Positions 8,754-18,316 of a stretch of 64,000 nt of DNA are shown in pieces. Origin of the DNA: UBA8389 sp964472175 (GTDB taxonomy: Bacteria; Bacteroidota; Bacteroidia; Bacteroidales; UBA1402); assembly GCA_964472175.1 (NCBI GenBank), contig CAYYJF010000001.1, forward strand, positions 44,752 through 108,751, written 5' to 3'. The position numbers were made by a program, and so were the translations under genes. The number at the start of each line of letters is the position of its first letter. Position 1 is the stretch's first letter. Below the pieces are notes generated by a model, which saw only the letters and a program-made list of their open reading frames with translations, was not told the DNA's origin and ran no database searches.

Positions 8754-10211
8754 ATGAGCCAGGATACAAATAAAAAGACCAAAAATTCAAAGAAATTGAA
8801 ATGGATTCGCTTCTCCATTTGGACGATGATGACCATCCTTTTCTCCATTTGGACACAAAGTTTTTGGTGGTTGCTTGCAATCCCTATGTTTCTTGACCTA
8901 TACATTACCCGCTACTTCCCATGGGGATTCTGGAAAAAATCTAAAAATAAATACTTTAAAAGCATCATGGATTGGGTTGATGCCATCGTATTTGCACTGA
9001 TCGCTGTATACATCATCAACATTTACTTTTTTCAAAACTATCAAATACCTTCTTCTTCACTTGAAAAGTCACTCTTGGTAGGCGATTTCCTGTTTGTGAG
9101 TAAAGCAAGTTATGGGCCCAGAGTACCCAATACGCCATTGGCTTTTCCATTGGCGCATCACACCATTCCTGGTTTGAATATTAAATCCTATTCGGATAAA
9201 CCACATTGGGGGTATAAAAGGGTTCCAGGTCTGGGAAAAATCAAAAGAAATGACATTGTCGTCTTCAATTATCCTGCTGGAGATTCAGTGACTATTACCA
9301 AACCCATTCCGGATTATTATACCTTGAGTTACACCTTGGGGAGACAGTATCAAACTTCGACAGAGGTTGCCAGTAATTACATTAAAAACAACCCTGATCT
9401 TTTCGGTAAATTGGTATACAGACCCGTCGATCGTCGGGAACATTATGTAAAAAGATGTATCGGACTGCCCGGAGAAACACTGGTCATTAAAAACAACCAC
9501 GTATTTATTGATGGCGTCAAAATTGAAGAAGAGCCTGGTGTACAATTCAACTATTTTGTTCAAACAAAAGGAGGATATATCACCGAAACCATGTTCCAAT
9601 CCTGGGGTATTACCAAGGAAGACTATTTAAACAGTAAGATTGACCTCAATGAGCTCGGATCTTTGGGCCTTCCATTTCATAAAAATACAAATGGAGCCTA
9701 CAATCCGGTTTATATTCTACCGGCCACTAAAAGCACATTGAATAAAATCAAAAACAATCCTTTTATTGATACGGCATTTATTGAACCAGATATTATTAAT
9801 GGCATGAATTTCGGCGGGCCATCTTATCCATTAACCGATGAAAATTCCTGGACAAGAGACAATTACGGTCCCATCTGGATTCCTGCAAAAGGAGCGACAA
9901 TCAAATTAACTTTGGAAAATCTCCCCATCTATTTGCGTGTAATTGAAAACTACGAAGGACAATCAGTGGATGTCATAAATCAAAAAATTTACATCAATGG
10001 GAAAGTTGTACAATCCTACACTTTTCAGATGGATTATTATTGGATGATGGGTGATAACAGGCACAATTCTGCAGACTCAAGGTCGTGGGGTTTCGTACCT
10101 GAAGATCACGTTGTTGGGAAGCCCATTCTTGTCTGGTTGTCTTTGGATAAAGATAAAAGTTTGTTTGAAGGAAAAATTCGATGGAATCGATTTTTTAAAC
10201 GCGCTTACTAA
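8754..10211 (+). CDS. lepB: Signal peptidase I (large Bacteroidota form)
   Basis: Membrane serine protease that removes signal peptides from exported proteins. There are two N-terminal hydrophobic segments (about residues 20-45 and 75-95), then PSSSLEKSLLVGD with nucleophile Ser102, the catalytic Lys233 in YVKRCIGLPGE, and box E MMGDNRHNSADSR near the C-terminus. The 485 residues are long for the family because of a large insertion between boxes D and E (about residues 250-400), as in other Bacteroidota LepB. Catalytic residues are intact, so this is the working enzyme of the tandem pair. Confidence 0.95.
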   Translation: MSQDTNKKTKNSKKLKWIRFSIWTMMTILFSIWTQSFWWLLAIPMFLDLYITRYFPWGFWKKSKNKYFKSIMDWVDAIVFALIAVYIINIYFFQNYQIPSSSLEKSLLVGDFLFVSKASYGPRVPNTPLAFPLAHHTIPGLNIKSYSDKPHWGYKRVPGLGKIKRNDIVVFNYPAGDSVTITKPIPDYYTLSYTLGRQYQTSTEVASNYIKNNPDLFGKLVYRPVDRREHYVKRCIGLPGETLVIKNNHVFIDGVKIEEEPGVQFNYFVQTKGGYITETMFQSWGITKEDYLNSKIDLNELGSLGLPFHKNTNGAYNPVYILPATKSTLNKIKNNPFIDTAFIEPDIINGMNFGGPSYPLTDENSWTRDNYGPIWIPAKGATIKLTLENLPIYLRVIENYEGQSVDVINQKIYINGKVVQSYTFQMDYYWMMGDNRHNSADSRSWGFVPEDHVVGKPILVWLSLDKDKSLFEGKIRWNRFFKRAY

Positions 10212-10234
10212 AAGTATTAACCAAAATACAAAGC

Positions 10235-11125
10235 ATGAAAATCAGACCAATTATTCTGATTTTATTTATTGCTGCATTTATTGCAATGACAATTCGGGTG
10301 TTTTTCATAGAATCTTACAAAATAGCAACAGATTCAATGTCAGACACGCACAAATCTGGAGTATGTCTGCTTGTTGAGAAGTGGACACTTGGAGCACTTA
10401 TCCCTTTTAGTCATAGGCAAAGGGTTTCCGGATTTGGCTCGATTGAAAGAAACGATTTGATTGTATATAAACAACCACTTATCAGGCCCTCTTCCCCCAG
10501 AAATCGCGACCTGCTCAGTCGATGTATCGGATTGCCGGGAGAAACGCTCTATTTGAGCAACGATACCGTTCTTGTGAACAATCAATTATTAAACAGACCA
10601 AAGACCATCGTTGAATGCTATCGTTTTTCTTCGGAAGCAGAAAACACGTTAAAAAAGCAAATCATTCGACTGAAATTAAGCGCAGCCATTTACGAAAAAG
10701 GGGATGTTGGATATGTCTATTTGAACAAATGGGATTGGTATAAATTATATACCAGCAAACCATTGGAAAAATCCACTCTACAAAAGGAATCATGGGTCAT
10801 GCAACCCATACACTTGAAAATACCCAAAAAAGGAATGAAAATTCCTCTGAATGACAGCACATTACAATTGTATGGTAACCTCATACAAAATTTTGAAGAG
10901 GTAAAAATTACAAGAGATTCCGTCGGTAGAATCTATAAAAACGGATATTTGGCACATCTCTATGTCTTCAAACAAAATTACTACTTTTTGATGAACGACC
11001 ATCAAGGGCATTTAAATGACAGCAGACAATTTGGAGTCATTCCCGAATCCTTGTTTGTTGGCAGGGCTTGTTTTGTTTTATTCTCACCTGAGAACAAACG
11101 ATTTATGCAAAAAATATCGAATTAA
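10235..11125 (+). CDS. Signal peptidase I paralogue lacking the catalytic lysine
   Basis: 296-residue S26-family protein with one N-terminal membrane segment (about residues 5-24). It keeps the box B serine (Ser34, ATDSMSDT) and the RCIGLPGE block. The residue before R, which is the general-base lysine in active enzymes (KRCIGLPGE in the neighbour), is Ser95 here (LLSRCIGLPGE). Box E is also altered: LMNDHQGHLNDSR instead of MMGDNRHNSADSR. It lies 23 bp after lepB and 2 bp before wbqC in one operon. Likely non-proteolytic or a partner of LepB. The family call is firm; lost activity is inferred. Confidence 0.85.
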   Translation: MKIRPIILILFIAAFIAMTIRVFFIESYKIATDSMSDTHKSGVCLLVEKWTLGALIPFSHRQRVSGFGSIERNDLIVYKQPLIRPSSPRNRDLLSRCIGLPGETLYLSNDTVLVNNQLLNRPKTIVECYRFSSEAENTLKKQIIRLKLSAAIYEKGDVGYVYLNKWDWYKLYTSKPLEKSTLQKESWVMQPIHLKIPKKGMKIPLNDSTLQLYGNLIQNFEEVKITRDSVGRIYKNGYLAHLYVFKQNYYFLMNDHQGHLNDSRQFGVIPESLFVGRACFVLFSPENKRFMQKISN

Positions 11126-11127
11126 GT

Positions 11128-11766
11128 ATGTCTCTGTCCTATTTCTCCATTGCTTATTTTGCACCCATTCAATATTATTGGCATTGGAATCAGTCTAAAA
11201 CAGTAGTGATTGATGGTGGAGAACACTACCAAAAACAAAGCTGGAGAAACCGTTGTCAGATAGCAACGGCAAACGGCCCCTTATCTTTAAGCATCCCCAT
11301 TCTTTCAAATGGTGAGAAGAGCATATGTGATGTACAAATTTCAGACCATGGAAATTGGCAATCAAAACATCTTGTTGCCATTGAATCTGCCTATCAGTCC
11401 AGTCCGTTTTTTGAATATTACTACGACGACATTCGGGAATTAATTCAGCAAAAAGGCATCGGTTTGTTTGAATTCAACCGATCCATTCACGAAAAGATGT
11501 GCGCCTGGCTTAACATATCCAAGCCATACCACATTCAAACAACTGAATTGCAATTGGAGGATGCTACAAGCAAAATAAACGACTTTAGAGCAAGCATTCA
11601 TCCCAAAATCAATTGGAAAGAAACCGATTGCGCCTTTCAATCCACACCTTATTATCAAGTTTTTGAGGCCAAATTTGGTTTTTTGGAGAATTTAAGCATT
11701 CTTGATCTGCTTTTCAATATGGGACCAGAGTCTATCCTTTATTTGATGGATAGGTCTCAATCATAA
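11128..11766 (+). CDS. WbqC family protein
   Basis: 212-residue protein of the WbqC-like family, with the characteristic N-terminal block AYFAPIQYYWHW and EHYQKQSWRNRCQIATANG followed by LSIPI. Some WbqC relatives sit in polysaccharide gene clusters, but the biochemical role is not established. In Bacteroidota it is often found right after lepB, as here. It is not secreted (no signal peptide). The last 10 bases overlap the 3' end of the convergent M16 peptidase gene. Confidence 0.85.
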   Translation: MSLSYFSIAYFAPIQYYWHWNQSKTVVIDGGEHYQKQSWRNRCQIATANGPLSLSIPILSNGEKSICDVQISDHGNWQSKHLVAIESAYQSSPFFEYYYDDIRELIQQKGIGLFEFNRSIHEKMCAWLNISKPYHIQTTELQLEDATSKINDFRASIHPKINWKETDCAFQSTPYYQVFEAKFGFLENLSILDLLFNMGPESILYLMDRSQS

Positions 11767-13004
11767 ATAATTCTGTTCAGCTTTTTAATCTCAAGAATTT
11801 CATTGGCAATGTCCATTAAGTCGAGCGCTTTAAAAGTAAGAACATGATTCATGACTTCCTCCATGCTATCGTATTTATTGAAATGCAATAGACTCTTTCC
11901 CATGGCCAAAGTCGCATTTTCTTTGTTTTCTGAAGAAATGGCCATCTGCCCAAAAAGCTGATTTTGAGCAGACTTTAATTGCCTATCGGTGAGCTTATTA
12001 TCCATGAGCAGCCTCAATTCTTTTTCAACAATGGTCAAACATTGATCCAAATTGGAGGGATCGGTACCAAGATAAATGGTAAACAATCCTGTATCGGAAT
12101 AGGAGGAAACCCCCGACTCCACAGAATACACCAATCCACGCTTTTCTCTCAAAGAAACATTCAAACGGCTGTTCATCCCCGGCCCTCCAAGGATGTTGCT
12201 GAGCAACACCATCCCAACCCTCTTTGGATCATTCAACGCATAATTTTTGCCACCAATAATCACATGCGCCTGGTGCGTATCTTTATGAAGCGTTTGGATC
12301 ATTCCCCGATGCGGATTCGGCAGCAGGGAGTTCGATTTCATCGCTTTTTTCCTAGGCAAAACCGACAAATACTTATCGATTAATTTATTGAAATGCTTCG
12401 TTGAAATGGAGGATTGTGAATAAAATACAAGCCTCTCCGTATCATAATTCCTTTCTAAGAAATCCACAAAATGCTGCTGGTCAAAAGCATTCAAAGAATC
12501 TGGTGATCCCAAAATACGTCTTCCAATGGGATGCTGCCCATACAATAAAGCTTCAAAATCATCAAAAATCAGATCCGAGGGAGAATCTTCATATGAATTG
12601 ATTTCATCCATGATGACCAAACGCTCTTTCTCAATCTCTGAAGTTTGAAAGACGGAGTGATGCACCAAATCTGTCAACAATTCAATGGCCCTTTCATAGT
12701 CTTTTTCCAAAAACATGGAATACACATACAATTCTTCCTTGGTGGTATAGGCATTCAACTCTCCGCCAACGGTTTCCATCCGGTTCAGGATATGATGCGG
12801 CCTTCTGTTTGTGGTCCCTTTAAACAACATATGCTCCGTAAAATGAGCCAATCCGGATTCAAAATCCAGCTCATCCCGGGAGCCAACCTGCAGCACAAAA
12901 CCGCAACAAGAGACCAAACCGACACAGGATTTATGAATCACCCTGATGCCATTGGGGAGGTTTAGAATAGTGGTAGAAGGATCCATCGGTGAGGTCGTTT
13001 TCAT
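11757..13004 (-). CDS. M16 family zinc peptidase (processing-peptidase type)
   Basis: 415 residues, the one-repeat length of MPP-like M16B enzymes. The inverted zinc motif HFTEH (HxxEH) lies at about residue 53 in GLAHFTEHMLFKGT. The third ligand is supplied by the Glu in VIMDEINSYEDSPSD about 75 residues on. The C-terminal half has GGPGMNSRLNVSLREKRGL, the R/Y-containing substrate-binding block of active M16 peptidases. No signal peptide, so cytoplasmic as predicted. It is the second gene of a pair with the PfkB kinase (4-bp ATGA overlap). Confidence 0.93.
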   Translation of the reverse strand: MKTTSPMDPSTTILNLPNGIRVIHKSCVGLVSCCGFVLQVGSRDELDFESGLAHFTEHMLFKGTTNRRPHHILNRMETVGGELNAYTTKEELYVYSMFLEKDYERAIELLTDLVHHSVFQTSEIEKERLVIMDEINSYEDSPSDLIFDDFEALLYGQHPIGRRILGSPDSLNAFDQQHFVDFLERNYDTERLVFYSQSSISTKHFNKLIDKYLSVLPRKKAMKSNSLLPNPHRGMIQTLHKDTHQAHVIIGGKNYALNDPKRVGMVLLSNILGGPGMNSRLNVSLREKRGLVYSVESGVSSYSDTGLFTIYLGTDPSNLDQCLTIVEKELRLLMDNKLTDRQLKSAQNQLFGQMAISSENKENATLAMGKSLLHFNKYDSMEEVMNHVLTFKALDLMDIANEILEIKKLNRIIYD

Positions 13005-13930
13005 CTTTTATTTGAATAACTAGCTGCGAACTCTTTCGATAAAGAGTTTTCGTAGGATTGGCAAACCTCGGAAGCGAAATCCAATCCACATTCAATAATG
13101 TAGTCCCAATCGGACTCCCTTAAATGTATCAAATCGAATTTTGAAACACCGGCATGATACAAAGCAAATAAAATACCGGCATTGAAATTATCCCCTGCAC
13201 CCACCGTACTCACCGGCTGAATGGATTTGGACTCATATTGCTTCTTGAAATTTGGCGTTCTGACAACAACACCCTTTTCTGCATACGTACAAATGAAGAT
13301 TTGCGTGTAGAATTGAATTTTTTCTTTATACACTTTGTCCATATCCGTCGTGTTGTACATATAGAAAAAATCATCCACAGAACCTCGAATAATGTCTGAA
13401 AATTCGAAATTTTCAATAAACGTAGGCGTTAAACGAATGGACTCGTTCGCATGTGTAGATCTAAAATTTACATCGTAATACACGATGGCTTTCCTGTCGG
13501 TGGCAAATTGAAGCAAATCCAGCATTCTTGGGCGCAAAACCGGGTTGATGGCATAATAGGAACCAAACAGAACCAAATCATCTGCTTCCAGGATTGGATA
13601 CCCAGTTTCAAGCCTATTGTTTGGATAATCTTTGTAAAAAAGATATTCAGCATCATTTTGCGCATTTAAAAAAGCCAGTGAAACGGGCGATTTTCCATCA
13701 GGGAAAGTATCAATGTATTCAGTCGTCAGATGACTTTCAGCCATATAATCCTTGATGATTTTCCCAACCCTGTCATTTCCAATTTCGCTGATAAAAATTG
13801 CAGGCAAGCCCATACGTCCCAACGATATTAAACCATTGAATGAAGATCCACCCGGAACAGCACGAACTGGCTGATTCTCTTTAAAAAGGATATCCAGAAT
13901 GGTTTCACCAATGCCTACAATCTTCTTCAT
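13001..13930 (-). CDS. PfkB family carbohydrate kinase
   Basis: 309 residues with the ribokinase fold. The N-terminal motif is GGSSFNGLISLGRMG (PfkB signature 1), and the C-terminal signature STVGAGDNFNAGIL contains the catalytic Asp and anion hole. Many Bacteroidota relatives are called fructokinase or adenosine/sugar kinase, but the substrate cannot be read from the sequence. It starts divergently from the DEAD-box helicase gene with 134 bp between them, and its stop overlaps the start of the M16 peptidase gene. Confidence 0.9.
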   Translation of the reverse strand: MKKIVGIGETILDILFKENQPVRAVPGGSSFNGLISLGRMGLPAIFISEIGNDRVGKIIKDYMAESHLTTEYIDTFPDGKSPVSLAFLNAQNDAEYLFYKDYPNNRLETGYPILEADDLVLFGSYYAINPVLRPRMLDLLQFATDRKAIVYYDVNFRSTHANESIRLTPTFIENFEFSDIIRGSVDDFFYMYNTTDMDKVYKEKIQFYTQIFICTYAEKGVVVRTPNFKKQYESKSIQPVSTVGAGDNFNAGILFALYHAGVSKFDLIHLRESDWDYIIECGLDFASEVCQSYENSLSKEFAASYSNKR

Positions 13931-14018
13931 ATATCTAAATTTAAAAAAATGGAGTCAAACTTAAGGTATTCAGCTATAATAGGCAAGAAAATCAGGATAA
14001 TATTTGAAAAAATATGTC

Positions 14019-14026
14019 TACCTTTG
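14019..14026 (+). promoter_or_regulatory. -7 box of DEAD-box helicase gene
   Basis: TACCTTTG fits TAnnTTTG exactly. A start site about six bases downstream (near 14032) would leave a leader of about 33 nt that starts with the hairpin at 14032-14049. Confidence 0.65.
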
Positions 14027-14031
14027 CACCC

Positions 14032-14049
14032 GCTGTTGCTGATAACAGC
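14032..14049 (+). promoter_or_regulatory. 5'-leader hairpin of DEAD-box helicase mRNA
   Basis: GCTGTT (14032-14037) pairs with AACAGC (14044-14049) around a 6-nt loop. By distance from the -7 box it should lie at or near the very 5' end of the transcript. Such 5' stems often protect mRNA from decay. A regulatory role is inferred only. Confidence 0.4.
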
Positions 14050-14064
14050 ATTTAAATTAATTTA

Positions 14065-15924
14065 ATGAAGACATTTGAAGAATTGGGAATCGCACCCGCT
14101 ATTTTAAAAGCGATTTCCGACCTGGGTTATGAACAGCCCATGCCCGTACAAGAAGAAGTTATTCCATTCTTACTTGGCGATGACAACGACGTCATAGCCT
14201 TAGCTCAAACCGGTACAGGAAAAACGGCAGCATTCGGTTTGCCTATTATCCAAAAAATTGACGTTTCAACTTTCAAACCACAAGCATTGGTTCTTTGTCC
14301 TACCCGTGAATTGTGTTTACAAATTGCAGACGATTTAAACGACTATTCCCAATACATCGATGATTTAAAAGTTTTGCCGGTATACGGTGGATCCAGCATT
14401 GAAAGCCAAATTAAAACGTTGAAAAGAGGTGTGCACATTGTTGTTGCAACTCCAGGCCGTCTATTGGATTTGATGAACAGAAGATGCGTTGACTTAAGAA
14501 GCATTAAAAACGTCATTATGGACGAAGCAGACGAAATGCTCAATATGGGTTTTTCGGAAAGTATCGATGCCATCCTGGCTGAAGTGCCCACAGAAAGAAA
14601 CATGTTGCTATTTTCTGCGACAATGCCCTCCGAAATCGCACGCATTACTGGAAAATATATGAAACATCCACGTGAAATCGTGGTCGGAAACAAAAACGAA
14701 AGTACTGCCAATGTGAAACATGTATATTACATGGTTCATGCCAAGGATAAATACCAGACATTGAAACGTATTGCAGACTTTTATCCAAACATTTACGGGA
14801 TTATTTTCTGCCGTACAAGAAAAGACACCCAAGAAATTGCAGACAAACTGATTCAAGACGGATATAGTGCAGATTCTCTACACGGAGACCTCTCTCAATC
14901 TCAAAGAGACTACGTGATGAATAAATTTCGTCTCAGAACCATTCAATTGCTTGTTGCAACCGATGTTGCAGCTAGAGGATTGGATGTGAACGATTTGACA
15001 CATGTCATCAATTTCAGTTTGCCCGATGATGCTGAAACTTATACACACCGAAGTGGTAGAACCGGTAGAGCAGGGAAAACAGGCATCTCCATTGCCATCA
15101 CCCACATCAAGGAAAAAGGCAAAATCAAGGAGATTGAGCGTAAAATCAACAAAACTTTTGTTGCTGCCACCATGCCAACTGGTCAGGCAATTTGTGAAAA
15201 ACAAATATTCCATTTTTTCGATCAAATTGAAAAAGTAAAAGTGAATGAAGAAGAAATTCAGCCTTTACTTCCTCAAATTTACAGGAAACTGGAATGGCTT
15301 GAAAAAGAAGATCTTTTGAAACGCGTTGCCTCATTGGAACTTAATCGAATGTTGGAATACTATCGCGATACGCAAGATATCAATACAGTAGATGAAAATT
15401 CCAAAAGAGAACGCCCTGAAAGAGACAGAGAATCGACAGGACCTGAACCCGGATTTAGCAAAATCTTTATCGGATTGGGTAAAATGGACGGCATCAACCC
15501 CAAAAATCTCATGGATTTGGTCAATGATTATGTTGAAGGCCGCGTTCGAATCGGGAAAATCGATTTCTTTACCAGATATTCGCTTTTTGATGTAGAAGAA
15601 GCCTCTGCTAAAACAGTCGTCAATGCGCTTCGCAATTTGGATTTCCTTGGAAGAAATGTCAAGGTTGATTTTGCCACAGAAGAGCAAATGAACCGTGGAC
15701 AAAAGGAAAAATACGGTGAAGGTTCCAGCAACCCTTTCAGAAAAGGCCGTTCACAAGGTGGTGGAGGCTACAAAAGAGAAGGTGGAAGCAGGGATAGAAA
15801 ACCTGGTGCTTCTGGTTCAGGCGGTTACAAAAAGAGTTCAGGAAACGCTGGAGGAGGAAGAAGAGATGACAAGCGATCAGGCGGTTATGGCGGAAGCTCC
15901 GAGAGAAGAAATAAAAAATATTAA
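14065..15924 (+). CDS. DEAD-box ATP-dependent RNA helicase (DeaD/CsdA type)
   Basis: 619 residues. Motif I AQTGTGKT (about 50), Ia PTREL, II DEAD (about 154), III SAT, V ATDVAARGLDV and VI HRSGRTGRAG are all present. A DbpA-type RNA-binding domain follows (about residues 470-545: FSKIFIGLGKMDGINPKNL and NVKVDFATEE). The tail of about 65 residues is rich in Gly, Arg, Lys and Ser, typical of RNA-chaperone-like helicases active in ribosome assembly and cold adaptation. Transcribed alone: own promoter and 5' hairpin, strong terminator after the stop. Confidence 0.95.
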   Translation: MKTFEELGIAPAILKAISDLGYEQPMPVQEEVIPFLLGDDNDVIALAQTGTGKTAAFGLPIIQKIDVSTFKPQALVLCPTRELCLQIADDLNDYSQYIDDLKVLPVYGGSSIESQIKTLKRGVHIVVATPGRLLDLMNRRCVDLRSIKNVIMDEADEMLNMGFSESIDAILAEVPTERNMLLFSATMPSEIARITGKYMKHPREIVVGNKNESTANVKHVYYMVHAKDKYQTLKRIADFYPNIYGIIFCRTRKDTQEIADKLIQDGYSADSLHGDLSQSQRDYVMNKFRLRTIQLLVATDVAARGLDVNDLTHVINFSLPDDAETYTHRSGRTGRAGKTGISIAITHIKEKGKIKEIERKINKTFVAATMPTGQAICEKQIFHFFDQIEKVKVNEEEIQPLLPQIYRKLEWLEKEDLLKRVASLELNRMLEYYRDTQDINTVDENSKRERPERDRESTGPEPGFSKIFIGLGKMDGINPKNLMDLVNDYVEGRVRIGKIDFFTRYSLFDVEEASAKTVVNALRNLDFLGRNVKVDFATEEQMNRGQKEKYGEGSSNPFRKGRSQGGGGYKREGGSRDRKPGASGSGGYKKSSGNAGGGRRDDKRSGGYGGSSERRNKKY

Positions 15925-15933
15925 TGATTCAGT

Positions 15934-15966
15934 ATGGCTGCCCCTCATAAGGCAGCCATCATTTTG
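15934..15966 (+). terminator. Terminator after DEAD-box helicase gene
   Basis: ATGGCTGCC (15934-15942) pairs perfectly with GGCAGCCAT (15951-15959) around an 8-nt loop, followed by CATTTT. It lies 10 bp after the helicase stop and 7 bp before the next ATG. Confidence 0.8.
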
Positions 15967-15972
15967 TAAAAT

Positions 15973-17619
15973 ATGATTACGATTGACGCCCTTACCGTTG
16001 CCTTCAACGGCAGCACTTTATTCAAAGACATTTCTTTTGTCATCAATCCAAAGGACAGAATTGCCCTGATGGGGAAAAATGGCGCAGGTAAATCCACCCT
16101 TTTAAAGATTTTGGCAGGCGTCAAAGAAGCAACCAAAGGCAGCATCACCAAGCCTGGCGATTTAAAAATAGCGTATTTGCCACAGCATTTGCTCACCAAT
16201 GACGATACAACCGTTTTTCAGGAAACAGCAAAAGCATTTTCCCATTTACACGCATTGGAAAACGAGATCGCAAAAATCAATGAAGAGCTATCCATTCGAA
16301 CAGATTACGAATCAGACGAATACATGCAGTTGATTGAAAGGGTTTCCAGCTTGAGTGAAAGCTTTTATCAAATCGAAGAAATCAATTACGATGGCGAAAT
16401 AGAAAAAATGCTGTTGGGATTGGGCTTCAACCGTTCTGACTTCACACGACCTACAGCCGAATTTAGCGGAGGGTGGAAAATGAGAATAGAATTGGCCAAA
16501 TTGTTGCTCAAGAATCCGGATGTATTGCTTTTGGACGAACCAACCAATCATCTGGACATCGATTCCATTCAATGGTTTGAAGACTATTTGATGAACAGCG
16601 GGAAAGCCGTTGTCTTGATTTCCCACGACAAAGCCTTTGTAGACAATATTACGACCAGAACCATTGAAATAACAATGGGTAAAATCTACGATTACAAAGC
16701 CACCTACTCCCATTATCTGGAGCTCAGAAAAGAACGTCGCGAACAGCAGCTCAAACAATACGAAGAGCAACAGAAATTTATTGCAGACACACAAGACTTT
16801 ATTGAACGCTTCAAAGGCACCTATTCCAAAACCCTGCAAGTCCAATCCAGGGTAAAAATGCTGGAAAAACTAGAAAGAATAGAAGTCGATGAAGTCGATC
16901 ACTCTGCCCTGAAACTCAGGTTTCCACCCTCACCAAGATCGGGTTCCTATCCGGTGATTGTTGATTCCGTCACAAAAAAATGGGATGAAAAAATCGTGTT
17001 CACAAATGCCAATTTTACCCTGGAGCGCGGCGACAAAGTTGCCTTTGTCGGAAGAAATGGAGAAGGGAAATCATCCATGGTAAAATGCCTCATGAATGAA
17101 ACCCATTTTCAGGGAGAAATCAAAATCGGCCACAATGTAAAAATCGGATATTTCGCTCAAAATCAGGCATCTTTGTTAGATGAAGACAGAACCGTGTTCG
17201 AAACCATCGATGTCGTTGCCGTAGGAGAAGTTCGAACCAAAATCAAAGACTTGTTGGGCGCATTCATGTTTGGAGGAGAAGCCTCAAATAAAAAAGTCAG
17301 CGTGCTTTCCGGAGGCGAAAGAACCCGTCTGGCCATGATCAAACTTTTGTTGGAGCCAATCAATCTGCTTATCTTAGACGAGCCGACCAATCACCTGGAT
17401 ATGAAAACAAAGGACATCCTCAAGCAGGCTTTGCAACATTTTGACGGCACACTCATCGTCGTCTCACATGACAGAGATTTCCTCGATGGATTGGTCAAAA
17501 AAGTGTATGAATTTGGGCAAAACAAAGTGGTAGAACATTTGGAAGACATCTATGGATTTTTGAACAAAAAGAAATTTGAACACTTAAACGAAATTGAACG
17601 CAATTCAAAAAACAGTTGA
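15973..17619 (+). CDS. ABC-F family ATPase
   Basis: 548 residues with two ABC ATPase domains and no membrane segment, as in ribosome-associated ABC-F proteins (EttA/Uup class). Domain 1: Walker A GKNGAGKS (about 36), signature SGGWKMR, Walker B LLLDEPTNHLD. Domain 2: Walker A GRNGEGKS, signature LSGGERTR, Walker B LLILDEPTNHLD. The Lys/Glu-rich linker between them (about residues 250-310, ELRKERREQQLKQYEEQQKF) is the P-site-tRNA interaction motif region. The subclass cannot be fixed by eye. Its 3' end overlaps the next gene by 26 bp. Confidence 0.93.
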   Translation: MITIDALTVAFNGSTLFKDISFVINPKDRIALMGKNGAGKSTLLKILAGVKEATKGSITKPGDLKIAYLPQHLLTNDDTTVFQETAKAFSHLHALENEIAKINEELSIRTDYESDEYMQLIERVSSLSESFYQIEEINYDGEIEKMLLGLGFNRSDFTRPTAEFSGGWKMRIELAKLLLKNPDVLLLDEPTNHLDIDSIQWFEDYLMNSGKAVVLISHDKAFVDNITTRTIEITMGKIYDYKATYSHYLELRKERREQQLKQYEEQQKFIADTQDFIERFKGTYSKTLQVQSRVKMLEKLERIEVDEVDHSALKLRFPPSPRSGSYPVIVDSVTKKWDEKIVFTNANFTLERGDKVAFVGRNGEGKSSMVKCLMNETHFQGEIKIGHNVKIGYFAQNQASLLDEDRTVFETIDVVAVGEVRTKIKDLLGAFMFGGEASNKKVSVLSGGERTRLAMIKLLLEPINLLILDEPTNHLDMKTKDILKQALQHFDGTLIVVSHDRDFLDGLVKKVYEFGQNKVVEHLEDIYGFLNKKKFEHLNEIERNSKNS

Positions 17620-18316
17620 ATGGAACGGTATAGATGTCGTCGTGTTGAAAAAAAACATGACAAACATCCGATTGACCATCACCAGAGATGGAACACTAAA
17701 ACTATCTGTACCAAGTAGGTTTTCAGAAAAACAGGCCCTCCATTTTTTAGAGGGAAAAAAGGCATGGATAGAAAAACACCTTCAAACGCGACTGCTTGCC
17801 AAATCTGAATATACCAACATCAATGGCGTTCCCTATTTGGGGAAATGGGTTGAATACAGCATTCAATATCAAGAAATTGGGTCGACCATAAAATGGAACG
17901 AAGCAGGGAAAATGAACATTGCCCTTAAACGAGGCTGCACCACAGAAATCATTCCCAAATTATTGGATGCCTTTTACAAAATAGAACTTCAAAAACACGT
18001 CATGCCCTTCCTTCGAAAATGGGAACAGACGCTTGGCGTTCAGGCAAATACCATTTCATTTAGAAAAATGACGACCCGATGGGGCACCTGCAACATCATC
18101 AAAAAACGCATTCTTTTCAACACAGACCTTTGCAAACACGATCCGACATGTATGGAATACATCGTTTTACACGAATTGTGTCACCTGATAGAAAGTGGAC
18201 ATGGAAAAGCATTTAAAGCATTGATGGACAAACACATGCCAGATTGGCGTTCCATCAGAAAAAAACTCAAAGAAAACGACTTAATTTTTTCCTCGAACAA
18301 AATACTTTTTCAATAA
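17594..18316 (+). CDS. YgjP-like (DUF45, M48-related) metallopeptidase
   Basis: 240 residues with the zinc motif HELCHLIESGHGKAF (HExxH plus a downstream His, about residue 196), preceded by TRWGTCN, the family hallmark of YgjP/SprT-like proteins. No ATG fits the expected N-terminus. TTG 17594 keeps the strand VVVLKKNMTNIRLTITRDG that family members share, whereas ATG 17657 would cut through it, so TTG is preferred. It overlaps the ABC-F stop by 26 bp, and its 3' end overlaps the convergent flippase gene by 36 bp. Confidence 0.85.
   Translation: MNAIQKTVEWNGIDVVVLKKNMTNIRLTITRDGTLKLSVPSRFSEKQALHFLEGKKAWIEKHLQTRLLAKSEYTNINGVPYLGKWVEYSIQYQEIGSTIKWNEAGKMNIALKRGCTTEIIPKLLDAFYKIELQKHVMPFLRKWEQTLGVQANTISFRKMTTRWGTCNIIKKRILFNTDLCKHDPTCMEYIVLHELCHLIESGHGKAFKALMDKHMPDWRSIRKKLKENDLIFSSNKILFQ

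Noticed and set aside
10051..10377. 108-residue plus-strand frame spanning the lepB/lepB2 junction
   Set aside because: It overlaps both genes, lacks any family motif, and is explained as a shadow of the two real frames.
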